NCBI RefSeq assembly: GCF_007744675.1
Contig: NZ_CP036269.1
Span: 4,257,546-4,321,545 of the forward strand
Origin: Gimesia alba
GTDB taxonomy: Bacteria > Planctomycetota > Planctomycetia > Planctomycetales > Planctomycetaceae
DNA: 64,000 nt
Reading direction: 5' to 3'
Positions 1-8,677 of the stretch are shown one piece after another; position 1 is the stretch's first letter, and the number at the start of each line of letters is the position of its first letter. Both the position numbers and the translations under genes were made by a program. Below the pieces are notes generated by a model. The model searched no databases. It worked only from the letters and a program-made list of their open reading frames with translations, and was not told the DNA's origin.

Positions 1-1
1 C

Positions 2-481
2 GGAAATTACGATCTGGACAAACGGCCGACGGGAACCATCAATATTCTGGCGTTGGACGCCAAAGGCGATCTCGCCGGATGCACGACGACCTCAGGACTG
101 TTCGGCAAACTGCCCGGCCGGATCGGCGATTCTCCCATCATCGGCGCAGGGCTTTATGTAGACAACGAAGTCGGAGCAGCAGGTGCCACGGGACGAGGCG
201 AAGAAATCCTGCGGACCTGCGGCAGTTTTTTCGTGGTGGAACAGATGCGGGCAGGAAAAAGTCCCACTGAAGCCTGTGAAGCGCTCTGCCAGCGAATCGT
301 GAAGATCAATGGCGGTCCGGACAAAGTCGACTTCAACGACAAGATCGTCGCCATCAATAAAGACGGCGAAGCCGGCTGTGCTTCAATCCGCGGTAATAAA
401 AATAAGCCACCCCAAGCCGCGATCATCACCACAGCGGGAGTTGAAATCATCGAGGGTTCCTACCTGATTGAAACCAAATAA
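2..481 (+). CDS. Glycosylasparaginase / isoaspartyl peptidase family Ntn hydrolase (3' part only)
   Basis: The gene enters from the left edge, with the reading frame open from base 2, so its true start is outside the window. The family (aspartylglucosaminidase, type 2 asparaginase) self-cleaves to expose an N-terminal Thr that hydrolyses Asn-linked glycans or isoaspartyl bonds. Seen here: a GTIN segment (codons from base 32) in the position of the family's nucleophilic Thr, then GCTTTSG, the strongly conserved GRIGDSPIIGAGLYVDN block and GAAGATGRGE. What remains is therefore essentially the beta subunit plus the cleavage-site Thr. The alpha subunit and any signal peptide are missing from view. 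The next gene starts 23 bases downstream on the same strand and is also an Ntn-type enzyme, so the two are probably co-transcribed. The exact substrate cannot be told from this part. Confidence 0.85.
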   Translation, partial: GNYDLDKRPTGTINILALDAKGDLAGCTTTSGLFGKLPGRIGDSPIIGAGLYVDNEVGAAGATGRGEEILRTCGSFFVVEQMRAGKSPTEACEALCQRIVKINGGPDKVDFNDKIVAINKDGEAGCASIRGNKNKPPQAAIITTAGVEIIEGSYLIETK

Positions 482-504
482 TACTGAAGACGGAATTTTT
501 CACT

Positions 505-1617
505 ATGTTCAGATTTAGTCAGCTTATCATCGTTTTTACCATTGCCTGTCTCAGCATTTCAAGTACCGTATTCGCTGAAGGCTATCTGACCTCGATCGGC
601 ACAGGCGCCGATCAGATTCCCGTGGTGGTGGTCAAAGGGACGCCTTATGAAATGGGTAAAAAACAGGGCGAGCTGATCAGGGAAGATGCCACCCAGATGA
701 TTCAGTCCTTGATGAAAAAGGTGCAAACCGCTGCTCCGGAGCGTTGCTCGAATGCCAGTCTGGATGCAGCCTGGAAATCGATCGCACCGCATACAGACCC
801 GCGCTTCAAAGAAGAATTACGCGGCTTTGCAGAAGGGACGGGCATGTCGTTAAAAATGCTGCAGAGGGCACATGCTATGCCTGTGGTAATGGACTACTCC
901 TGCAGCAGTATCGCCGCCTGGGGTTCAGCTACCAAAGATGGCCATCTCTATCAAACGCGAAACCTGGACTGGTCGATGGATCTCGGCGTGCAGGACTATC
1001 CCTGCATTACGGTCTACATTCCTAAGAATGGCGTCCCCCACGTGAATCCCACCTTCGCCGGTTTCATCGGTGCCAATACGGGCATGAACGCGAAAGGAAT
1101 TGTCCTTTCGGAAATGGGAGACTCCCCCGGTAAAGATTATCCTTTCGATATGAACGGCGTGCATTTCACAACACTGTTTCGGCAGGTCATGTACGACGCC
1201 GACGGATTGGAACAGGCAATCGACATTTTCAAAAATGCGAAACGGATGAAAAAGTATCACTATGTGGTCGGCGACGGTGCCAATCTAGGTGCCGTCAAGA
1301 TGCTGGCCCACGCGCCTGATCTGAAAATCTGGGGAGACAATGATCCCAATGACGAACTGGCGCCAGCCGTCATGAAAAACCTGGTCTATCAGGACGAAGG
1401 CCGCGGGGCATTTGGCCCCTTGCAAAAAGTCTACGGCAAAATCGGTGCCCCGGAAATGATTGACATCGCCTGCCAGATTCCCATCAAAGGCGGAAACATT
1501 CTGGACGTGGTCTACGATGCCACCGCACTGGAACTCTGGGTCTCCTACGCCGAAAAGCAGAACGAAGCCTATCAACGCCCCTTCGTGCACTTCAAACTGA
1601 AAGACTATCTGAAGTGA
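505..1617 (+). CDS. Secreted C45-family autoproteolytic acyltransferase/hydrolase-like protein
   Basis: 370 aa. Residues 1-24 form a signal peptide ending in VFA, so the protein is exported. The body matches the peptidase C45 / acyl-CoA:6-aminopenicillanate acyltransferase-like family of Ntn hydrolases. Key marks are Cys133 in YSCSSIAAWG, the expected nucleophile freed by self-cleavage after about 130 residues, followed by TRNLDW and the GFIGANTGMN-KGI segment typical of the choloylglycine/C45 fold. These enzymes cleave amide bonds of small acylated molecules; the substrate here is unknown. It lies 23 bases behind the asparaginase-family gene. It ends before a small repeat element at 1694 and faces convergent minus-strand genes. 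The alternative is a phospholipase B-like or lysosomal acid amidase-like member of the same superfamily. Confidence 0.75.
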   Translation: MFRFSQLIIVFTIACLSISSTVFAEGYLTSIGTGADQIPVVVVKGTPYEMGKKQGELIREDATQMIQSLMKKVQTAAPERCSNASLDAAWKSIAPHTDPRFKEELRGFAEGTGMSLKMLQRAHAMPVVMDYSCSSIAAWGSATKDGHLYQTRNLDWSMDLGVQDYPCITVYIPKNGVPHVNPTFAGFIGANTGMNAKGIVLSEMGDSPGKDYPFDMNGVHFTTLFRQVMYDADGLEQAIDIFKNAKRMKKYHYVVGDGANLGAVKMLAHAPDLKIWGDNDPNDELAPAVMKNLVYQDEGRGAFGPLQKVYGKIGAPEMIDIACQIPIKGGNILDVVYDATALELWVSYAEKQNEAYQRPFVHFKLKDYLK

Positions 1618-1693
1618 TTGCTGCTGCAAGTGAATTAGCTACTTCATCAACCAAGAATACCACGAAACACAGGAACCATTCACAGCACTGCCA

Positions 1694-1890
1694 TGTAGCG
1701 TTTCTTAATTCGAATTGGTCTTTGCAAATGAGGAGAAACCGGGGCTAACGCCCTGCGGCTAATGGACCTTTTCTGCGGTCATAGACCAGTAAACAGGGGG
1801 CAACAACACACCGTCGGCTACGGTGGATTCTTACTTAGCTTACTCTGTCGACCTCAAAATCAGGATCAGAACTATTAAATAAACGCTACC
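1694..1890 (-). repeat. Small TA-flanked inverted-repeat element (MITE-like), copy 1
   Basis: About 197 bases between two convergent genes. The right end reads AAATAAACGCTACC followed by TA. The left end reads TGTAGCGTTTCTT, an imperfect version of the same terminal repeat (GGTAGCGTTT). Read on the minus strand, its whole length aligns with the element at 9697-9892, including an internal block containing GGGCGTTAGCCCCGG. The element holds no ORF. The rest of the 1618-1926 gap shows only a short shared motif near 1660-1682. Confidence 0.75.
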
Positions 1891-1926
1891 TAGCCAGGAT
1901 CTCCCTTTAGGGAGAAGACAGCGAAG

Positions 1927-2358
1927 TTATTGAGATTCACTTCGACTCCAGTTGAATTTCAGCAGGCGCAGTCCGGTCAATTTGAACACGATTGCAGAGA
2001 TGATGCTGAGTGCGACTACGGTCAGGGCAGCCGGGACGATTGCAGAGCAGAGAATCAAGAGTGTCCCGAGACTAAGTAGCGCAGGGCTTGCTCCGTCTGG
2101 TTGTTGCCAGATTGTGGCGAGGAACATCAGCCAGAAAAACAGCAGTGGTGTGCCTAACAGAAATAGAAATTCGCGAGTGCGACTGGAGCCGAAATGCTCT
2201 GCCAGAAACATACCGATCGCGGCCCCTAGACAGAGTGAAACGCCGTACCAGGCGTCGGTGGTCACACCTGCCGCCAGAATCAGAAGCAGAACGACAATCA
2301 GTTTGCCCCTACCAGAAGCTGTTTGTTGCATTAATATCTGTGAGTTGCTGCCTGACAT
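1927..2358 (-). CDS. Small integral membrane protein of unknown function
   Basis: 143 aa, not recognised. Hydrophobic stretches suggest three to four transmembrane helices (about residues 18-37, 64-85, 90-103 and 106-128), with a short hydrophilic N-terminus and a basic C-terminal tail. A clear ribosome site GGGGAG lies about 10 bases before the ATG at 2358. It is the last gene of a same-strand run: alpha/beta hydrolase (4780-3671), serine hydrolase (3591-2401), then this gene after a 42-base gap. It may therefore be co-transcribed with them, but nothing links it to a function. Confidence 0.65.
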   Translation of the reverse strand: MSGSNSQILMQQTASGRGKLIVVLLLILAAGVTTDAWYGVSLCLGAAIGMFLAEHFGSSRTREFLFLLGTPLLFFWLMFLATIWQQPDGASPALLSLGTLLILCSAIVPAALTVVALSIISAIVFKLTGLRLLKFNWSRSESQ

Positions 2359-2400
2359 GTTGATTGAACTCCCCTCAGAATATGCTGACCACTATTTGAA

Positions 2401-3591
2401 TTAACGAACCACCTGCTGCAAAGCGCGAGAGAAGTTTTTGCCGCGGGCATCTCTCACGTCAGTCAGAGTCCAGTACACGACAACATATCGGTTTTCTTCG
2501 AGATCTATATGGATCAGACCCCGATATCCCAACAGTGCTCCTGAATGCTGCACAGCCGTCGTTTGCCCGTTTTGTATCGTCAGGCCCCAACCCAGACCGT
2601 ATCTCTGACTGGGATACTGTCGACTGATCATAAACTGCCAGGCCTCGCGGCTCAATACCTGCTTCCGCGAGTTTTTACCGCGATTCAGGATCATACTTGC
2701 AAACAGACCTGTATCGGATGCGGTTGTGTAAAGACTGCCTCCGATCAGCGGAAATTTGAGTTTCTTTCCCCAAAGATGAGGTGCCCCCTGGTGAGCGAGC
2801 AGTTTCCCGTTTCTACCGCGCGCTCCGGGGCATGCTATATTTCCCGACTGTTCGATATCCGGAAAATAGGTTGTATGTTTCATTCCCAATGGAGAGCAGA
2901 GGCGCTCCTGCAATAGATCCTCAAAGCGTTTGCTGGTGACTTTCTCAGCAATATAACCAGCCAGACAATATCCAGCCCCGCTGTAGGCATACTTTTCTCC
3001 GGGCTGGCTAATCAGCTTTTGCTGTTGAATCAGTTTGACCGATTCTTCCAAACTCTGTTCAAAATCACGAATCGCACGGGTCTGCCTGGCTGTCATCGGC
3101 TGTGCTTTTTGAGAATAGATGCCCGCTCGATGCGTAAGCAATTCTTTCATATTCGGCGCCCTGGTCAGATTCTGGCCGTCTTCCAGCTCCCACTGACGTG
3201 TTTCCGGAATCCACTTATCAATGGACTGCTCAAATGATAGTTCACCGCTGTCTCTGAGCGTCATAATACAGGCAGCAGCGATTGGCTTTGAACAAGATCC
3301 AATGCAGAATTGAGTCTCATCATTCACCGCTGATGTTGATTGTGGCGCAATGACCCCATACGATTTCGTCGTTGGAGTGCCGCTTGTTGAACCGACGGCA
3401 GCTTGTGCACCGACCAGAACTCCCTGTTCAATCCCCTTGGAAATCAGTCTGTTAAGGCGATTGAATAAAATCTGCCGATCGTGCGATGGTTGAGCCAGCA
3501 ACTCAACTGAGTCAATCTGACAGAGAAAGATGACGACGACATATCCCAGGAACATTCGAAGCCGGAACCAGCGGCGATTTCTGTCAATCAT
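2401..3591 (-). CDS. Beta-lactamase-family (class C / PBP-like) serine hydrolase, exported or membrane anchored
   Basis: 396 aa from the ATG at 3591, chosen over an upstream in-frame start because AAGGAGG sits 8 bases before it. An N-terminal hydrophobic segment (about residues 12-24) acts as signal or anchor. Catalytic marks of the serine beta-lactamase/penicillin-binding fold are visible: the SxxK motif SCSK at residues 99-102, the second motif YSG at 203-205 in place of Y-x-N, and a C-terminal HSGALLGYRG for the third motif. The family includes D-aminopeptidases, esterases and PBP4*-like proteins as well as beta-lactamases, and resistance should not be assumed. The gene lies 79 bases behind the alpha/beta hydrolase gene. 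Confidence 0.85.
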   Translation of the reverse strand: MIDRNRRWFRLRMFLGYVVVIFLCQIDSVELLAQPSHDRQILFNRLNRLISKGIEQGVLVGAQAAVGSTSGTPTTKSYGVIAPQSTSAVNDETQFCIGSCSKPIAAACIMTLRDSGELSFEQSIDKWIPETRQWELEDGQNLTRAPNMKELLTHRAGIYSQKAQPMTARQTRAIRDFEQSLEESVKLIQQQKLISQPGEKYAYSGAGYCLAGYIAEKVTSKRFEDLLQERLCSPLGMKHTTYFPDIEQSGNIACPGARGRNGKLLAHQGAPHLWGKKLKFPLIGGSLYTTASDTGLFASMILNRGKNSRKQVLSREAWQFMISRQYPSQRYGLGWGLTIQNGQTTAVQHSGALLGYRGLIHIDLEENRYVVVYWTLTDVRDARGKNFSRALQQVVR

Positions 3592-3670
3592 CCTGTTATC
3601 CTCCTTCGCCTGTGCGGATGTTTGTTCGTTACGTCTACAACTGAAGCACACGAACAGAAACCTGCTTTTT

Positions 3671-4780
3671 TCAGTCTTTCAAAACGGAGTCAAACAGCTG
3701 GTAAGCACGGTTGCGTTGTTCCAGCGGAAAGTTGTGATCACAATCCGGGTGATCGATAACCAGCTTGTCTTTTGCTCCCAGCAACTCATACACAGGTTGG
3801 GCGCTCTCGGCACACTGATCAACACTTTTCCAACGGAAGTTGGAATCGTGGAGGGGTGCGTTGACATACACGGGCCGTGGTGCCAGTGCGCCGAGCAGTT
3901 CCGGAAAATCGAAGGGAATTTCGTCCAGCTTTCCGCGGTAGTCCGACATCCGAGGCATGTAGCGAATCTGGCACCAGCCTTTGCCGAAATACCAGACGCG
4001 TTCGGCGGCATTGTAATAATCGCGATAGGAATCAAAGCCGCAACTGCTGACGATGGCAGAAACGCGGGGATCAAAGACCGCCGTGTAGATGGCATTATGA
4101 CCGCCCAGAGAATGACCGATGGCTCCCACTCCCCGACTTAGATCGACGTAATCCAGAGACTCAAGCAGGTCAATCGCCCGTGAATTGTCCCAGATCGCTT
4201 TCATCGTGCCACTCACAAATCCCAGCTTGCCCAGATTCGGCCAGTAATTTGCCAGATGAGGGTAAGCGGGCGCAATAGTGACATACCCCCGCTCCGCCAG
4301 TTCGGCAGCGTACTGCCTCCCTTCCCGTCCCCCCAGTCCCAAAGCGACTTGATGGCCCACCTTGTTGTCAGTCGGATGTAGACAGAGCACCGCCGGAACC
4401 TTCTTTCCATCCTTTGCTGAATGGGGAATACAAAGGTAGGCCGGTGTTCGGGAACCGGGTGACGACTGATAGGTGATTAGCTGCCGCGTATATTTGTCGA
4501 GTTTAACCTCTTCGAGGATTTTCACATCCAAAGCGACTCGCTGGTCTTCTCCGGGGAATGGTCCCATGACTTTTTCCATCCCATGAATGATTTCTTTCCG
4601 TCGTTTTTGCCAGTCGGACGGTGTCTGGACTTTGCTGACTTTGCCTGCTTCATCCCGGTACAGCAGCAGATCGTCGGGGTTGAGACGCACCGGCTGTTGC
4701 TGTTGTGCATAAAGGGAAACTGATAATAATGTAGGCAGAATGATCACAGCGATGATCATGTTCTTAAAACCAGAGGTCAT
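3671..4780 (-). CDS. Secreted dienelactone-hydrolase-like alpha/beta hydrolase
   Basis: 369 aa from the ATG at 4780. This start is preferred to one six codons upstream because AAGGAG lies 6 bases before it and it gives a standard signal peptide ending LYAQQ. The fold is that of an alpha/beta hydrolase of the dienelactone-hydrolase / acetyl-xylan-esterase-like group. Marks are GHSLGG with Ser224 as nucleophile, a downstream acidic region (NAPLHDSNF) and the C-terminal His in HPDCDHNFP. Such proteins in planctomycetes often remove acetyl or other ester groups from polysaccharides; the substrate is not determined here. It is the first gene of the three-gene minus-strand run ending at 1927. Confidence 0.8.
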   Translation of the reverse strand: MTSGFKNMIIAVIILPTLLSVSLYAQQQQPVRLNPDDLLLYRDEAGKVSKVQTPSDWQKRRKEIIHGMEKVMGPFPGEDQRVALDVKILEEVKLDKYTRQLITYQSSPGSRTPAYLCIPHSAKDGKKVPAVLCLHPTDNKVGHQVALGLGGREGRQYAAELAERGYVTIAPAYPHLANYWPNLGKLGFVSGTMKAIWDNSRAIDLLESLDYVDLSRGVGAIGHSLGGHNAIYTAVFDPRVSAIVSSCGFDSYRDYYNAAERVWYFGKGWCQIRYMPRMSDYRGKLDEIPFDFPELLGALAPRPVYVNAPLHDSNFRWKSVDQCAESAQPVYELLGAKDKLVIDHPDCDHNFPLEQRNRAYQLFDSVLKD

Positions 4781-5151
4781 TTGCGGCTCCTTGGGCATCG
4801 CGAGACATCGTTAGACGGCAGGAGAGGCGTCTCCGTCGCACAGTGACGATAACAGGGAAGTTGAACAGCTCCTGTCACATTCAAAAGTAACGCCTGAAAC
4901 AGGACGAATCAAGCGGCTTTCCTGTGTATTGATACCAAACAGGAAAGGTTCCAGAGAAAGATCTCTGAGCCAGTTTTCTTTCTACGAACGATCAGGAATG
5001 ACACGAAACGCAGGAACCATTCTGTTCGCAGAACCATCAATCGGGTAAGATTCAAGTAACCGAACAAGATGAGAGCAGGCCTGGGTAAACTAATCTGCCC
5101 CTCACTCTCAAACCTGGCTTCATTTCACTTTCGTCATCAGAGACCAATCCC
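4781..5151. other. Intergenic stretch without a gene
   Basis: 371 bases between the divergent alpha/beta hydrolase and potassium channel genes, so it must hold both promoters. No confident -35/-10 pair was chosen. A 22-base motif (about 4998-5019, ACGAAACGCAGGAACCATTC) is almost repeated at 1662-1682 in another gap. It may be a remnant of a dispersed repeat. Confidence 0.4.
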
Positions 5152-5550
5152 ATGTTTAAGCATTTACTTCGCAGACGCCTTCCGCTTTTTGTTGAATTCT
5201 TCAGTGCCTTCGTGCGTTATGCCTCTTATGTGCGAGAGGTCTTCGTGGCACTCCTGTTAAGCCTGTTGCTGGGCGCGTTTCTGATCTGGCGATTTGAGAA
5301 TCTCGACTTTGGAGATGCCGTCTATTTTACACTGATCACCGGGCTCACAATTGGTTACGGCGATATTACACCTGAAACACCGCTGGGAAAACTGATCAGT
5401 GTCTGCATCGGCCTGATTGGGATGGTCGTAGTAGGCCTCACCATTGCCATTGCGACGCGTGCCTTGAATGAAACAGCAAAACGACACATGCACCTTGAAC
5501 AAGAAGATCAGCATTCACAAAATTCGTCTTCTACCTCACACTCCAATTGA
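5152..5550 (+). CDS. Two-transmembrane potassium channel (Ion_trans_2 type)
   Basis: 132 aa. Two transmembrane helices (about residues 31-46 and 77-101) flank a pore loop carrying the potassium selectivity filter TIGYGD at residues 66-71. This is the minimal pore module of K+ channels. There is no RCK/TrkA-N regulatory domain: the 30 residues after the second helix are hydrophilic, rich in His, Gln and Ser, and look unstructured. It would work as a tetramer in the inner membrane. The gene stands alone between a divergent hydrolase and the M20 peptidase operon. No good ribosome site is visible before the ATG. Confidence 0.85.
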   Translation: MFKHLLRRRLPLFVEFFSAFVRYASYVREVFVALLLSLLLGAFLIWRFENLDFGDAVYFTLITGLTIGYGDITPETPLGKLISVCIGLIGMVVVGLTIAIATRALNETAKRHMHLEQEDQHSQNSSSTSHSN

Positions 5551-5710
5551 GAGACGATGATCGATTGAGACAGTGACCCAAATCAAAACGTGAATTTTGC
5601 TCTCCGAACTGGTATAATAAAAGAGTAAGGATATGGATTCGATAAAAACCGGGCCATAACAAAATGGGCTTTTATTCCAAGTGTCGGCACAAGACTGCAG
5701 AGGTGCAATT

Positions 5711-6886
5711 ATGACGGGATTAGATTCAAAACTGTTTGAGCAAATTGTATCATTTCGGCGCGAGTTGCACGCTGAGCCCGAGTTGAGTTGGCATGAGCAC
5801 AAAACATCAGATCGGATCGCCGCGTTCTTAGATCAGTTAGGAATTCCCTGCAAACGAGGCATCGCAGGCACCGGGATTATCGCAGACCTTCCCGGAGAGC
5901 ACGATCTTCCGTTTGTCGCATTGCGTGCCGATATGGACGCCCTGCCGATTCAGGAAGAAACCGGATTGCCTTTTGCCTCCCAGGTTCCTGGAGTGATGCA
6001 TGCCTGCGGCCACGATGGTCACACCAGCATGCTGCTCGGTGCGGCTGCGTTATTAGCTCAAGAAAAACATCGACCGGCTCCGATTCGGTTCCTGTTTCAA
6101 CCTGCCGAAGAAACCGGAAGCGGGGCGAAAAAGATGATCGAAGAGGGCGTACTCGAGAATGTCGCGCTGATTTTTGGCGGTCATTTGGATCGGCATTTTC
6201 CAGCGGGAACGGTGGCCGTCACCGATGGTCCCGTCAACGCATCCAGCGATCAGTTTCACATCAAAATCCACGGTCAGGGAGGGCATGCTGCCCGCCCTCA
6301 TGAAGCCATTGACTCTGTGGTCGTCGGGTCTCTGTTGGTGATGGCCTTGCAAACAATCGTTTCGCGAGAAGTCAACCCGGCTCATCCGTCGGTGGTGACC
6401 GTCGGTCATTTCGAAGCAGGAACCGCTTCCAATGTCATCGCTTCCAGTGCCCAGCTTGATGGCTCAATCCGTGCTCAAGAGCAGTCAGTCAGAGAGAGTC
6501 TGCATCGTTCAATAGAACGCATCGCGCGATCGATTGGTGAACTGCATAACGCGATCATTGAAGTTACGATCGACTTGGGAACGCCGCCACTTTCTAATCC
6601 TCCCAACATCGCAGAACTGTCCCGAGACGCAGTACGGAGCTCATTCGGAGAAGAGGCCTTGCGAAAACTCGAAATTGCCAATATGGGGGGAGAAGATTTC
6701 GCATATTACATGGAGCAGATACCGGGCTGCTATGTACGGTTCGGCAGCGTGCTGGCAGGGAAAGAAGGATATCCGGCTCACTCCAGCCGATTTGACTTTG
6801 ATGAGCAGGCTCTGAATGTGGGGGCTACGTATTATCACGCTGTCGCACTGGCCGCGGGACGTCGACTCCTTGAACAGGGAGAGTGA
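5711..6886 (+). CDS. M20-family amidohydrolase (N-acyl-amino-acid / hippurate hydrolase type)
   Basis: 391 aa from the ATG at 5711, which has AGAGG about 8 bases upstream; an in-frame GTG ten codons earlier has no such site. The protein is a metal-dependent amidohydrolase of the M20D group (hippurate hydrolase, IAA-amino acid hydrolase, N-acetyldiaminopimelate deacetylase). Visible are the N-terminal RRELHAEPELSWHE, the metal-binding HACGHDGH, the catalytic Glu pair in QPAEETGSG, GGHLD, and a lid/dimer domain beginning around GQGGHAARPHEA. No signal peptide is present, so it is cytoplasmic. It removes an acyl group from an N-acylated amino acid or peptide. Its stop is 4 bases before the next start, a GNAT/cNMP protein, which suggests tight co-expression of a deacylase and an acyltransferase. 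Confidence 0.9.
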   Translation: MTGLDSKLFEQIVSFRRELHAEPELSWHEHKTSDRIAAFLDQLGIPCKRGIAGTGIIADLPGEHDLPFVALRADMDALPIQEETGLPFASQVPGVMHACGHDGHTSMLLGAAALLAQEKHRPAPIRFLFQPAEETGSGAKKMIEEGVLENVALIFGGHLDRHFPAGTVAVTDGPVNASSDQFHIKIHGQGGHAARPHEAIDSVVVGSLLVMALQTIVSREVNPAHPSVVTVGHFEAGTASNVIASSAQLDGSIRAQEQSVRESLHRSIERIARSIGELHNAIIEVTIDLGTPPLSNPPNIAELSRDAVRSSFGEEALRKLEIANMGGEDFAYYMEQIPGCYVRFGSVLAGKEGYPAHSSRFDFDEQALNVGATYYHAVALAAGRRLLEQGE

Positions 6887-6890
6887 GACC

Positions 6891-8489
6891 ATGATTGATA
6901 TTCGTAGAGCCCGGGAGACGGATGCGGAAGTCATTAGCGAATTGTTCCACATCGCCTATGGTGACAGTTATTTTTATCCCCAGTATTACGATATCCAAGC
7001 GCTCAAACGCATGATCTTGAGCGATGACACACTGTTTCTGGTCGCTGAAGACTCGGAGACGGAAACGGTTCTCGGCACAGCTTCTGTCGTGCTGGAGGTC
7101 GGTGCGCATGCCGATCTTGTGGCCGAATTCGGTCGTCTGGTTGTCCATCCCAAAGGACGCGGACAGGGCATAGGCAGTCAATTGATGCAGGCACGTATTG
7201 AATTTGTTCAAGACCGATTGCACGTGGGCATTGTCGAGAATCGAAGTGCCCACGAGTTTTCCCAACGCATTTCCCACCAGCATGGGTTTCATCCCGTCGG
7301 ATTGCTGCCCAACAAATTTCAACTCGGCGACAGGGAATCAGCGGCCTTATATGTCTGCCACTTCGGGCACGCACTCGAACTGCGTCGTAACCATCCCCAC
7401 CTCATTCCGGAAGTCTATCCGCTTGCCAAACTTGCACTGGAGAATTGTCAGCTGAATTGTGATGCGATCATTGAAGCCGAGCCACGAGCGTACCCGCATT
7501 TCCATCAGTTTGAGGTCCAGGAGATGGAATCCGAACTATACCCCGTTCTGCTCCGTTTTGAGCGGGGTCGCATCAAACAACGGGAAATTTTCGGACGGAT
7601 GCGACTGCACTATGGTCTGTTTCAACTACGCGCCAGCCATGCACAATACCTGCTCGCGTATCGCGATGGCTTAATGGTGGGCGCGATTGGCTTCTCGATT
7701 GATGAACACGAACGAACCGGAAAAATCTTCGAACTCGTTTCTCTGGATGATTCGCCCATTTATTTTCTGGTCTCCGAACTCGTCCGACGCTGCCGGGAAG
7801 AATACAGCATTGACTATCTGGAAGCGGACGTCAGTGCCTTCTCGCCGCAAATGCAGCAAACGTTTCTGGAGAACGGTTTTCTACCCGCAGCCTATATTCC
7901 GGCGATGATTTTTCATGAAGTCGAACGTCTGGATGTCGTACGTATGGTCTGCCTGCTGACAACCTGGAATGGGGACTCATTACAAGTATTTGAACCGGGC
8001 AAGGCCATTGCGGATCTCGTAGATCAATCACTCAGGCTAAGAACGGCTCTCCCCAAACTGATGCAGGCTGTCAACACAGCCCCCTTATTTGCAGGCTTGT
8101 CGGAAGAACAACAACAGTACGTGGCAGCTTCAGCCGAACTGGAAACGCTGGAAGAAGGGCATGTGCTGTTTCGACCGGATGATCCCGCTGACAAGATCCG
8201 CGTCATCATTTCCGGAGAAGTTGAGATTCAGAATTGTCATGGAAAGACCGTCGGCACGATCGGCGTCCACGAATCGCTGGGCGATCTGGCGTCGGTTTCG
8301 GAACCCTCGCATCGCGTTTCGGCACGCGTCAAAAGTGAAGGTCAGGCAATGCTGTTTTCCCGTGACGCACTCCAGCAACTCGTTCACACCCGCCCCGACA
8401 TCGGCATGATCCTGTTTCGCAATCACGCATGCGAACTGGCTGACAAGTTACAACGCATGAATGTGCATGCCCTCTTCAAACAGGAGTGA
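6891..8489 (+). CDS. GNAT-GNAT-cyclic-nucleotide-binding domain protein
   Basis: 532 aa from the ATG at 6891, 4 bases after the stop of the M20 gene. Residues about 1-165 are a GNAT N-acetyltransferase with the acetyl-CoA loop GRGQGIG at 89-95. Residues about 200-370 look like a second, more diverged GNAT-like fold. Residues about 395-530 form a cyclic-nucleotide-binding (CAP-like) domain with LFAGLSEEQ, a GDLA element and a conserved Arg (SHRVSARV) where the phosphate-binding cassette lies. Proteins joining cNMP and GNAT domains are known (mycobacterial PatA-type acetyltransferases, with the cNMP domain first); here the order is reversed. Inference: acylation of a protein or small molecule gated by cAMP or another nucleotide, opposed by the co-transcribed deacylase. 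Confidence 0.8.
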   Translation: MIDIRRARETDAEVISELFHIAYGDSYFYPQYYDIQALKRMILSDDTLFLVAEDSETETVLGTASVVLEVGAHADLVAEFGRLVVHPKGRGQGIGSQLMQARIEFVQDRLHVGIVENRSAHEFSQRISHQHGFHPVGLLPNKFQLGDRESAALYVCHFGHALELRRNHPHLIPEVYPLAKLALENCQLNCDAIIEAEPRAYPHFHQFEVQEMESELYPVLLRFERGRIKQREIFGRMRLHYGLFQLRASHAQYLLAYRDGLMVGAIGFSIDEHERTGKIFELVSLDDSPIYFLVSELVRRCREEYSIDYLEADVSAFSPQMQQTFLENGFLPAAYIPAMIFHEVERLDVVRMVCLLTTWNGDSLQVFEPGKAIADLVDQSLRLRTALPKLMQAVNTAPLFAGLSEEQQQYVAASAELETLEEGHVLFRPDDPADKIRVIISGEVEIQNCHGKTVGTIGVHESLGDLASVSEPSHRVSARVKSEGQAMLFSRDALQQLVHTRPDIGMILFRNHACELADKLQRMNVHALFKQE

Positions 8490-8677
8490 GTTCATAAAGC
8501 ATTGTCAAGAAATGCGTTTCTCCCACTAAATTCAATGCAGCGTAAGACGCGTGAAACAAATTGACAACGCCCCATTCTTCGGCTACGATTCCCATATACA
8601 CTTCTTCACTCATTAATGGCAACTCCAGCGGTCCGCCAACCCGGCCAGTTTGGCCGTTAACCGAAAGGTCTGCACCA

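Noticed and set aside
2401..3591. True beta-lactamase (antibiotic resistance) gene
   Set aside because: The general SxxK / YSG / HSG pattern fits the broad serine-hydrolase family, and nothing specific to beta-lactamases proper was seen.
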